Positions 43,351-51,227 of a stretch of 64,000 bases of DNA are shown here, piece after piece. Each line of letters starts with the position of its first letter. The first letter of the stretch is position 1. The stretch spans positions 3,429,741-3,493,740 of the forward strand of contig NZ_CP110848.1 in the NCBI RefSeq assembly GCF_026240635.1, in the 5' to 3' direction. The translations under genes and the position numbers were made by a program. The notes below the pieces were generated by a model. That model searched no databases, was not told the origin of the DNA, and saw only the letters and a program-made list of their open reading frames with translations. The stretch comes from Trichothermofontia sichuanensis B231. Its GTDB lineage: Bacteria; Cyanobacteriota; Cyanobacteriia; B231.

Positions 43351-43920
43351 ATGTCAGATCCTTCTGAATATCCCTCTCTGCCCACAGCGGTTCAACGGGC
43401 GGCTGCTGGATTTCACACGGCTGGTTGGACTGGATTTTGGGTGCAGGTGGTATTAGCCGTTGTCGCAACGATTATCCTGTTGTTTGCCGCTAGTAGCCGC
43501 ACTATTGCCCCCGCTGTGGCCAGCCCAGGTCGAGGGTTTGGCGTTTTTTTTGCGATTTGCGGTCTGGTGGCCCTCTATGCCAGCATTTTCTGGACGTTTC
43601 GCTATACCCGCCTATCGAAACAACTGCAAACGCCTGATCCAGCCCTGCGCCCCCGTAAAGCTGACACCATAGAACTGCTGCGCATGGGGGTCATGATTAA
43701 CCTCATTGGGCTGCTGCTCATTATCCTCGGTGCTCAGGCGATCGTGGGTGCCCTGTTAGCTAAATCTCTCTCTCAGGTCCAAGGTTTGGGAGCACTGGAC
43801 CCCAGCCGTCAGATCCAGCCCCTCGATATTTTCGTCGTCCAGGCCAATACCCACGCGATCACGGCCCACTTTGCTGGACTGGTGACTTCCCTCTGGTTGC
43901 TCAACCGCCTCAGTCGCTAG
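43351..43920 (+). CDS. DUF3611 family membrane protein
   Basis: The 189-aa protein has a polar N-terminus (MSDPSEYPSLPTAVQRAAAG) and four hydrophobic helices: WVQVVLAVVATIILLFAASS, GFGVFFAICGLVALYASIFW, RMGVMINLIGLLLIILGAQA, and ITAHFAGLVTSLWLLNRLSR at the end. The sequence between the second and third helix (RYTRLSKQLQTPDPALRPRK) is characteristic of DUF3611, a family confined to cyanobacteria and plastids with no settled function. It starts about 180 bp after mntC on the same strand and is probably independent. Confidence 0.8.
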   Translation: MSDPSEYPSLPTAVQRAAAGFHTAGWTGFWVQVVLAVVATIILLFAASSRTIAPAVASPGRGFGVFFAICGLVALYASIFWTFRYTRLSKQLQTPDPALRPRKADTIELLRMGVMINLIGLLLIILGAQAIVGALLAKSLSQVQGLGALDPSRQIQPLDIFVVQANTHAITAHFAGLVTSLWLLNRLSR

Positions 43921-43936
43921 GCGATCGCGGTACTAG

Positions 43937-43964
43937 CGAATCACTGCTGCCGAATCACTGCTGC
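43937..43964. repeat. 14-bp perfect tandem duplication
   Basis: CGAATCACTGCTGC occurs twice without a gap, followed by CGAATG, 17 bp after the DUF3611 stop codon. Confidence 0.9.
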
Positions 43965-44242
43965 CGAATGATGATCCTGGCTTGCTGCACGCTTACGGCA
44001 GTGGATTCGGAACTAGATCGCTTAACCTGAATTGTTGAGTAGTAGTTACAGCGAAAAACTTACTCAGGCTCCTGATTCAACTGGTATATCTGATTCAACT
44101 GCTATACAACCGTCGGATGTCATCAAGAGTGTTGGCAGTACGGAGGGTTTGCAGAATCGTTTGCAGGGCGTCTACAGAGTCGATCGAGCGAATTTCCGGC
44201 AGCAATTGCAAACCCGCCTCACCAAACTTCACCTCCAATGTT

Positions 44243-44336
44243 GGGTTTATGATGAGAGCACTACGCGCTCCTAGCCCGCTGTGGGAGAGGGGCTGGGGGT
44301 AAGGGTGCTGTTTCAGCCTAAATTGCAATGACTATA
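44243..44336 (+). repeat. Chimeric fragment of repeats C and A
   Basis: GGGTTTATGATGAGAGCACTACGCGCTC resembles the hairpin of repeat C but stops inside the second arm. It joins directly to the centre and right end of repeat A (GTGGGAGAGGGGCTGGGG, CTGTTTCAGCCTAAATTGC, ATGACTATA). No gene is present in 43965-44372. Confidence 0.65.
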
Positions 44337-44372
44337 GAGCCGCTCATGCCTAAGTTAAGCCTTGAGTAAGCA

Positions 44373-46097
44373 TCACTGCAAACCATGACTCTTGCCGATC
44401 ACCCAATGTCGCCGGAAAAACCGCGCCAGGGTCGACTCCTCCAAGGCCAGGTAAATTGGACGCCCGTGGGGACAGGTGTGAGGCTGTCGCGTTTGTTGCC
44501 ACTGATCCAGTAACGCTTGCATTTCCGATAATGTTAATGGTGTACCATTACGAATCGCACTGCGGCAGGCCGTTGCCACTTGGGCCGCTTGCACATCCCC
44601 TGCCAAACTCAGCTCGACAAGCGCTGCCGGACAGTCCTCTCTGCTAGCCAACACAGCCGGGGCCTGACGGATGGCCCAGAGCGTTTCCCCAAACGGCTCT
44701 ACCGTAATTCCTAACCGCTCTAACTGCTCCCGTTGCGCCACTGTTAACCCTGCCAAAATTACCGGCGGCTCCAACGGAACCAACTGCCAACGATCGCACA
44801 ATTCCTCATACAACACCCGCTCATGGGCAATATGCTGCTCCACCAACCACAGACCGCTGGGATGCTCCGCCAAAATATAGGTTTGATGCACCTGGGCCAT
44901 CGCCCGCAGGGAAATTAAGGGAGGGTCGGAAGGGTGAATGTTGAATTTGACAGTTGCAAAGGAGCCATACACCCCCTCTGCTTCAGCACTTTTTAATACC
45001 TGTTGCATACGATCGCTGTATAACCCTCCCGTCACTTCCCCCGTGTCTTGGGTTTCGAGTTGGAAGATCTGTTCAATAGCCGCCTGGACCTCAGCCTGCC
45101 AATGTTCCAGATAACGCAAATAGATCTCCGTTTTAGCTGGATGGCGATGCCAATCAACAGCGGTGGGGGGAAGTTGCAGATGCAGAAAACAGACGGGATA
45201 GCGATCGCGGGGGAGGGTACGCCCAAACCCACTGAGCAAGGCCTGCTCCAACTCTGGCGAGTGGATCAGACGCCCATTCACCGCTACCTTCACCCAATCC
45301 GGACGACGACGATGGCAGCGATCGGGTAACCCCAGCACTAGGCTCAGGGAGGCATCCGCTGAAGCTGGATAGTTGACAGTCTCGGACATCCTTGGCAAGG
45401 GGATCGCCCGCGTCAATTCCCGCAAATCATGCTCAGCCACCCCTCGTAACACTTGGGGGATAATTACTCGCGCCGAAGATCCCGGATAGAGACTAAACCA
45501 GGGACGATTGTGCTGGGATACCTGCCAGGTGATGTGGGGATGGCAGAGGGCCAGGTGTTGGATCGTGAGCTGGACCGCCCGCAGTTGTTGAGCGATCGTT
45601 GGTAAACTCTGGCGACGGCTAGGCCAGTGACCAAAAAGATTATCCACTTGGGCAATCGTGCCAGGCGCGATCGCGATCGTCTCGACCTGTTGTGGATGAC
45701 CTTGGGCATCATAGGTAACCCCCCAACCCGTAGATGCTTCCGGGTTATCCTGGGGACGGCTACATAATCGCAACTCCGCCAACTGGGCCAAACTATGCAA
45801 CGCTTCCCCCCGAAAGCCCAGACTGGTAATTTGCCAGAGGTCTGCACCACTGCGGATCTTACTGGTGCGATGGGGTAGAGCTGCCTGTTGCAGATCCGCC
45901 AAAGTCATCCCTGTCCCATTATCCGTCACTTGCAGCCCGCCCCGCTCCGGCCAGAGGGCGATCGTGATCCGCGTCGCGCCCGCATCGATCGCATTTTCCA
46001 CCAACTCGCGCACCGCCGCTGCCAGCGAGTCAATTACCTCCCCCGCCACCATCAGCGACACCACATCATCCGGCAATGGTTGAATACCAGCGACCAT
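44373..46097 (-). CDS. mutL: DNA mismatch repair protein MutL
   Basis: GHKL ATPase coordinating mismatch repair. The 574-aa protein has the N-terminal ATPase motifs AAVRELVENAIDAGATRITI (motif I), DNGTGMTLADLQQAALPHRT (motif II), ITSLGFRGEALHSLAQLAEL (motif III), then the transducer domain (DWVKVAVNGRLIHSPELEQA, DWHRHPAKTEIYLRYLEHW). The C-terminal dimerisation domain includes MAQVHQTYILAEHPSGLWLVEQHIAHERVLYE in outline. The endonuclease motif DQHAxxExxxxE is replaced here by VEQHIAHERVLYEEL, so conservation of nicking activity should be checked. CPHGRPIYLAL near the end is the conserved zinc-site motif of nicking MutLs, which supports activity. Confidence 0.94.
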   Translation of the reverse strand: MVAGIQPLPDDVVSLMVAGEVIDSLAAAVRELVENAIDAGATRITIALWPERGGLQVTDNGTGMTLADLQQAALPHRTSKIRSGADLWQITSLGFRGEALHSLAQLAELRLCSRPQDNPEASTGWGVTYDAQGHPQQVETIAIAPGTIAQVDNLFGHWPSRRQSLPTIAQQLRAVQLTIQHLALCHPHITWQVSQHNRPWFSLYPGSSARVIIPQVLRGVAEHDLRELTRAIPLPRMSETVNYPASADASLSLVLGLPDRCHRRRPDWVKVAVNGRLIHSPELEQALLSGFGRTLPRDRYPVCFLHLQLPPTAVDWHRHPAKTEIYLRYLEHWQAEVQAAIEQIFQLETQDTGEVTGGLYSDRMQQVLKSAEAEGVYGSFATVKFNIHPSDPPLISLRAMAQVHQTYILAEHPSGLWLVEQHIAHERVLYEELCDRWQLVPLEPPVILAGLTVAQREQLERLGITVEPFGETLWAIRQAPAVLASREDCPAALVELSLAGDVQAAQVATACRSAIRNGTPLTLSEMQALLDQWQQTRQPHTCPHGRPIYLALEESTLARFFRRHWVIGKSHGLQ

Positions 46098-46115
46098 TGG
46101 CCCTACTCTAGCGTG

Positions 46116-46322
46116 CTAACGCAGGGATTCGATCAAAATAGCGATGAAAAAAGCGCAAATCGCTAAAATTGCCCACCGTCCCAAAAGGTCAACAACCCAA
46201 TCAAACCAGGCTTCGACAAACTCCGTGGCATTAAACACAACCCCTAGGAGCAGGGCAATGGATGCGAGGAAGGTGGCCACGAATAAGCCCTTGAGCAGGA
46301 GACAGGCAAGGTTGAAAAGCAT
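46116..46322 (-). CDS. Small membrane protein (68 aa)
   Basis: The ATG at 46322 gives MLFNLACLLLKGLFVATFLASIALLLG, then an amphipathic segment (ATEFVEAWFDWVVDLLGRW) and a second hydrophobic helix (AILAICAFFIAILIESLR). A GTG three codons upstream is an alternative start. Two membrane segments with both ends short and no motif. I do not recognise a family. It lies 18 bp upstream of mutL on the same strand and could be co-transcribed with it. Confidence 0.55.
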   Translation of the reverse strand: MLFNLACLLLKGLFVATFLASIALLLGVVFNATEFVEAWFDWVVDLLGRWAILAICAFFIAILIESLR

Positions 46323-46594
46323 AGATGGCACCCCAGATTAATGGTATTCGAGACCGTTCCCAGAAAAAGTGAGTCGCCAAAAACGAGTGACCAACCGAGA
46401 CGCTGAAATAGGGGCAAAAAACTAAGGAGATCCCAGCACAATTCCTTCTCCCTCCCCCGATCGCAGCTCAATGCCAAAGAGGTATAGCTCATACAACACG
46501 CCAGACAGTTCGTCCCGATCGCACCCTCAAGGAGCCTTAGCGATGATTCTGATCAAACGCTCTACATCCTGGGGAGCGGTCTCCTCTGGCGGGC

Positions 46595-46930
46595 CTATTG
46601 GCTCACATACTCCCTGGGGCAGACCGATGGGCTAACGAGTGCGTTAACCGACTGTGCCCCCAATCCTAGGGTAGGGTCTAGGGCAGATGCCGTCAGTGCT
46701 GTCAGACTGAAGGTCGGTGCTGCCGAGGTCGGTGCCGCCGATGGCATATCCAATGGGTTAGCCGGTGAGGGGGATGGCGTCTCGGTAATGGGTTCCACAA
46801 TGAGGGTGATGCGATCAATCCCAACCACCTGGACAGGTTGCCCCTGACATAACACGATTCCCAGAGGGCAGTGAGCGGGCCACCACGACGCCTTAAACCA
46901 AACCCGCCCCCGTTGCCCTGGCAAGATCAA
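46595..46930 (-). CDS. NfeD-like OB-domain protein, start uncertain
   Basis: The segment LILPGQRGRVWFKASWWPAH, GIVLCQGQPVQVVGIDRITLIVEP in outline, is the C-terminal OB-fold of NfeD-like proteins (PGxxGxVxxxGxxWxA, then VxVVGxxxxTLxVxP). No ATG or GTG exists in frame between this domain and an upstream stop near 47033; the only usable start here is the TTG at 46930. A Pro/Ala/Ser-rich low-complexity tail follows the domain. Short cyanobacterial NfeD-like proteins exist without the membrane part, so this may be a complete small protein with a rare start or a truncated remnant. Confidence 0.5.
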   Translation of the reverse strand: MILPGQRGRVWFKASWWPAHCPLGIVLCQGQPVQVVGIDRITLIVEPITETPSPSPANPLDMPSAAPTSAAPTFSLTALTASALDPTLGLGAQSVNALVSPSVCPREYVSQ

Positions 46931-47570
46931 GCTGGCAACGATCGCCCGCCCATGCTGATAATTGGCAAAAATATGTTGCGGCTTGGGCAGTAACCTAGAT
47001 GTTCCTTGGGCTTTAGCCTGCCGCCGTGGGAAAAACTATCCCAGTAGATTAGGTAAGGTAGACATTGCACACCTCCACAAATGGGTGACGCCTTTAAATT
47101 GAGCTAGTTAATTGAGCTAGCGGAGTGTATTCCCGTCCTTTATGTACTAAATGCCCCCATGCTTTAGGCATCTGCATTAGTGTAATTAGACCCCAAGCAT
47201 GGCGGTTGTTGTGAGTAAGTATGCTCCCGCGACGTTAGCTACCTTGCAGTGTTTTGCAGCCTAATCCCCCAAAGCTTGTATCGATGAGTGCCTTGGCTTC
47301 CATGCTACTGTCTTGTTTGGGTAGCAAAAAGGACATCAACATTTCTAAAGGACATCAACATTTCTTGAGCTTGGCAATGGCAGCAGTGGATAGCCCAAAT
47401 AATAGCGACAACAACCTAGAGCGATGGGTATAAATTGACTTGAGTTTGCATAAAAGTACACCTGTTAACGCACTTGAGTGTGGTGGCAGGATAACTAATG
47501 TTAGTAATACTTTTGCGTGAGGCGATGATAGTTATGGGGGAAAGCGGTAACGCTTTTCACTGGATTAAAT
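46931..47570. other. Non-coding stretch with a stem-loop and a tandem duplication
   Basis: No convincing gene is present. There is an 8-bp inverted pair CCATGCTT (47157-47164) and AAGCATGG (47195-47202), a near-repeat of GAGCTAGTTAATTGAGCTAG around 47101-47120, and a 19-bp exact tandem duplication AAAGGACATCAACATTTCT at 47328-47365. The segment could hold a small RNA or promoters for the signalling island, but I could not match it to tmRNA, RNase P RNA or SRP RNA. Confidence 0.45.
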
Positions 47571-47804
47571 TGATCCATACAGCCTTTACCTAATTTACTC
47601 AGTACACAGTTAAGGTTTGGATCTCAATCCAACCCGCAGTCCTCATCCCCCACCCCCTTCTCCCAAGTGGGCAGAAGGCCAGCGGGATTTTCAAGTCCCT
47701 CTCCCAGAGCGGGAGCGGGATTTAGGGTGAGGGCCGTACCAGCGGGCTGCACCCAGCCTACTTCTGTAAAACTATACTTTATGATTGAGGTAAAGACTGT
47801 ATCA
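47571..47804 (+). repeat. Repeat family B, copy 3 (best full-length copy)
   Basis: It runs from TGATCCATACAGCCTTTACC to GAGGTAAAGACTGTATCA, 234 bp. The ends are inverted repeats (TACAGCCTTTACCTAATTT against TACAGTCTTTACCTCAATC). Inside: ACTCAGTACACAGTTAAGG, CAGTCCTCATCCCCCACCC, GCGGGATTTTCAAGTCCC, a CTCTCCCAGAGCGGGAGCG palindrome, and ACTATACTTTATGATTGAGG. No coding capacity. Other copies: 3353-3583 (-), 28978-29205 (+), 56234-56816 (-, with insertions). Confidence 0.88.
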
Positions 47805-47857
47805 TATCCATATCATATCACGTTTGTCTATATCACGATATAAATCTTGTCTTGCTT

Positions 47858-47909
47858 AAGACTATTACAAGATAGATCAGATTAAGACTATTACAAGATA
47901 GATCAGATT
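47858..47909. repeat. 26-bp perfect tandem duplication
   Basis: AAGACTATTACAAGATAGAT followed by CAGATT occurs twice with no gap, about 180 bp upstream of the multi-receiver regulator gene, where a promoter is expected. Confidence 0.92.
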
Positions 47910-48086
47910 GTGATCCCGCATGGCCGCGATCGCCAGTGACAGAGGGCACTGCTCTACCGAAAGGGAGCGAGTATCCTCAAAAATAGGGAAAAGAGATAAC
48001 TGCCGTACTCCGCACGGTTAGACGATAGCTACGATCAGGGGGAGCTTACCCATTGCCTAAACTAACCGCACAAATGAGTCATTGGT

Positions 48087-51000
48087 ATGCGCATCCTGTT
48101 AATTGATGACGACGAAAGTCTGACCCAGACGATCGCTGCCGTTCTGGCTCAGCAGCAGCACCTGACTGATATTGCCTCCGATGGGCTGGCGGGTTGGGAA
48201 CTCGCTACCCTGGTCACCTATGACTTGCTGTTGCTGGATGTGATGTTGCCCAAATTAGATGGGATTTCCCTCTGCCGCCAGTTACGTCAACGTCAAAACT
48301 CGGTGCCAATCTTGATGATGACGGCGCGGGATACCCGTATGGATAAGGTCATGGCGCTGGACGCAGGAGCTGATGATTATCTTGTGAAACCCTTTGATCT
48401 CGAAGAACTGGCAGCACGGGTGCGTGCCCTCTTGCGCCGCAGCGGGAATACGGCCCAGCCCGCGATCGTCTGGGGAGACCTGCGCCTTGATCCCAAGACC
48501 GGCAGCGTCACCTACCGCGATCGTCCGTTGCAACTGTCGCCCAAGGAATACGCCCTATTGGAACTGCTGCTCCGACATCCTCAACGGCTGTTTAGCCGCA
48601 GTGCCATTTTGGACCACCTCTGGTCCTTTGAGGAACCTCCCGGTGAGGATACGGTTAAAGCCCATATCAAGGGGCTGCGCCATAAGCTCAAAGCAGCAGG
48701 CGCCACTGCTGATCTAATCGAAACCGTCTATGGTCGCGGCTATCGCCTCAATGCCCACTATGGCCCCACCCATGCGGCTACCCTCGCCAGCGATGCCCAC
48801 GGCGATCGGGAGGGATCACCGCAACCTGCCGCCGGCAGCCGGGTGGTGCTGCCCCTAACCCCCGCCGCCCCCTTGTCTTCCCCCCTCCCGACAGAGGGGG
48901 CGGTGGGGGCGGCGGCTCAGGTCCGGGCGGCTGTGGCCAAGATCTGGCAGCACACGAGGCCCATCAATCTGGAACGGCTAGCGGTGATTGAGCAAGCCAT
49001 TACGGCCCTGAAACTGGGACATCTTGAAGCCGAACTGCATCACCAAGCCCAGCAGGCGGCCCACAAACTGGTGGGTTCCCTGGGCACCTTCGGGTTGACG
49101 GAAGGTTCCATGCTGGCCCGGCAACTCGAAGCCCATCTCCGTCAGGTAGTGCCTGAGTGGGAGAGCCATAGACAGCCCCATACGGGGACGCATGAGTGTA
49201 CTCATGCGTCTGCCCAAGGTCAGCCCTCTGATCTGAGCACCCTGATCCCCGGCCTGAATCAGCAGGCTCAGCGCTTGCGCAAGTTGCTAGAGCAGACCCT
49301 ACTCGCCCCCGAGTTGGAGGAGGGAGTAGTTTATCCACAGGTAGCAGGGGGGATACAGCCCGTCCCCCCCCAGTATCAAGGTCGCCCCCCCTGTCTTCTC
49401 ATTGTGGATGATGATACAACCCTGGTAGAACGGCTGGCGATCGAGGCGATCGCCTGGGGGATTCATCCCGAAATTGCCCTCGATTTGGCCACTGCCCGCA
49501 CCCTCTGCACCCAGATTCACCCCCAGGCAGTATTACTGGATCTGTCTTTTGATCAGGGTGACGCCGATGCCTTGGGCTTTCTCTCGGAACTGCGTAGCCG
49601 CCAGCCCTATTTACTGGTTCTGGTTGCCAGTGGGAGGGCCGATCTGGAGGTCCGCATTGAGGTGGCTCGACGGGGGGCGGTGGCCTTTTTACAAAAACCG
49701 ATCGCGGCTAACCGGGTCTTGGCGACTGTTGCCCACATTCTCCGGCAAACCGAAGCCGGCCCGATCAAGGTACTTGCGGTTGATCAGGATGAGGCTTTTC
49801 TGCAAACCCTGGCCCCCCGCTTGGCCCCTGCAGGGATTGAGGTAATTCCCCTGTGCCAGCCCACGCAGTTTTGGGAAGTTCTCGAAGCAACGGCTCCCCA
49901 GCTCTTGCTCTTGGGCGTGGAGATGACGCCCTGTAGCGGTATCGATTTAGGCCAGATTGTCCGCAATGATCCTTTCTGGAATTTCTTACCGATTCTATTT
50001 TTGGGATCCCAAACCGAAGCCTTGGCCAAACAGCACCTGTGTCTGATGGGTGCGGACGACTATGTGGAACGGACGATCGCAACAGACCTGCTGACCGCTC
50101 GCATTCTCCAGCAGGTGGAGCGCAGTCAACGCCTCCGCCAACAGGCCGGGTGCGATCCCTTAACCCGCCTCGAAAATCGTCAGCACGCGATCGTCCTGCT
50201 CGATCGCCTGCTCAGCTTAGCCAAACGCCATAACCACCCCTTCACGATCGCCCGCTTGACCCTCACTCCCTCCCCCAATGCTCACCTCCAACCGGTGACC
50301 ACTGCCAATCAAGCCCTCAAACGTCTGGCGATGGAACTGACCAAACGGTTACGGTATGAAGATGTGATTGCCCGCTGGGGTCCCTGGGAACTGCTGGTCG
50401 GGATGTATGGTGCCCGTCGAACGGATGGACTCGAACGGATCGCCGAAGTGTTAGAAGCCTTGAACGCTGAGTCGCTCGCTGCTGCCGTCACCCCTGCTCA
50501 GCCCTCCCCCGCTAGCCCCCTGACTATTAGTGCCGGGGTTGCCCAATATCCCCAGGATAGTACGGACTGGCCCACCCTCTATCAACAGGCTGGCGCCGCC
50601 ATGACCCAGGCCCAAGCCCAGGGCGGCGATCGCGTCCTCCCAACCGGTTGGCATCCCCCCCGACCGGATGTCCCCTTTGATACTGACATCGCCCTGATCC
50701 AGCCCGTAGCCTCTCTGGCCATGCCCCTGCTCCAAGCCCTTGAACGGCGGGGTTACCATACCTGCTGGTTAGCCAGTGCAACTGCTGCCGTTGCCCAACT
50801 GGTGGAGTCCCCCTTTCGGGCTAAGACGATCGTCCTTGCACCCACCGTCTTTACCTGCGAAGCTGCATCTGAAGCTGCATCTGAGGAGACGCTACACAAA
50901 CAGCACCAGGCCACGATCGCTTTCCTCAAACCGCTGCAACGCCAGACCATTCTCCAGCAAAGCCGTTTGATCTTGTTGCTCAGCGATTCTACCCACACCG

Positions 51001-51104
51001 AAACCTACCTGGCTATGGGAGTCTTTGACTATGTGATGGTGCCTTGCCCGATCGCCGTTCTCTTACAACGCATCCGTACGGCCCTAGCCCAGCAACCCAG
51101 CTAA
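48087..51104 (+). CDS. Multi-domain response regulator: REC, winged helix, HPt, REC, REC, degenerate GGDEF, REC-like
   Basis: 1005-aa regulator. Residues 1-118 form an OmpR-type receiver with acidic DDD cluster, Asp51 (LLLLDVMLPKLDG) and Lys in ADDYLVKPF. Residues about 127-225 are a winged-helix DNA-binding domain (LSPKEYALLELLLRHPQRLF, VYGRGYRLN). Residues 275-370 are an HPt domain with His326 (AHKLVGSLGTFG). REC2 (about 437-555) has Asp485. REC3 (about 560-680) has Gly in place of the phospho-Asp (LLLLGVEMTP). Residues 683-850 are GGDEF-like, with DPLTRLENRQHA and ISAGVAQYPQDS intact, but the catalytic loop reads RWGPWEL, so cyclase activity is unlikely. A fourth receiver-like domain ends the protein. 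The sensor kinase follows 123 bp downstream. Confidence 0.88.
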   Translation: MRILLIDDDESLTQTIAAVLAQQQHLTDIASDGLAGWELATLVTYDLLLLDVMLPKLDGISLCRQLRQRQNSVPILMMTARDTRMDKVMALDAGADDYLVKPFDLEELAARVRALLRRSGNTAQPAIVWGDLRLDPKTGSVTYRDRPLQLSPKEYALLELLLRHPQRLFSRSAILDHLWSFEEPPGEDTVKAHIKGLRHKLKAAGATADLIETVYGRGYRLNAHYGPTHAATLASDAHGDREGSPQPAAGSRVVLPLTPAAPLSSPLPTEGAVGAAAQVRAAVAKIWQHTRPINLERLAVIEQAITALKLGHLEAELHHQAQQAAHKLVGSLGTFGLTEGSMLARQLEAHLRQVVPEWESHRQPHTGTHECTHASAQGQPSDLSTLIPGLNQQAQRLRKLLEQTLLAPELEEGVVYPQVAGGIQPVPPQYQGRPPCLLIVDDDTTLVERLAIEAIAWGIHPEIALDLATARTLCTQIHPQAVLLDLSFDQGDADALGFLSELRSRQPYLLVLVASGRADLEVRIEVARRGAVAFLQKPIAANRVLATVAHILRQTEAGPIKVLAVDQDEAFLQTLAPRLAPAGIEVIPLCQPTQFWEVLEATAPQLLLLGVEMTPCSGIDLGQIVRNDPFWNFLPILFLGSQTEALAKQHLCLMGADDYVERTIATDLLTARILQQVERSQRLRQQAGCDPLTRLENRQHAIVLLDRLLSLAKRHNHPFTIARLTLTPSPNAHLQPVTTANQALKRLAMELTKRLRYEDVIARWGPWELLVGMYGARRTDGLERIAEVLEALNAESLAAAVTPAQPSPASPLTISAGVAQYPQDSTDWPTLYQQAGAAMTQAQAQGGDRVLPTGWHPPRPDVPFDTDIALIQPVASLAMPLLQALERRGYHTCWLASATAAVAQLVESPFRAKTIVLAPTVFTCEAASEAASEETLHKQHQATIAFLKPLQRQTILQQSRLILLLSDSTHTETYLAMGVFDYVMVPCPIAVLLQRIRTALAQQPS

Positions 51105-51227
51105 CAACCAGAAACTTGCTAAAGACAGCGGTTTTCAGACATGCCTTAACGCAACGGCCCCCTCTGACTGCATCCTACCCGATCCCTACCCCCAGTCCCT
51201 GACTAGCCATTCTCGCCAGCATTGCCC

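Noticed and set aside
47157-47202. 6S RNA or another known structured RNA
   Set aside because: The single 8-bp stem with a 30-base loop does not form the long interrupted hairpin of 6S RNA, and no other known signature was recognised.
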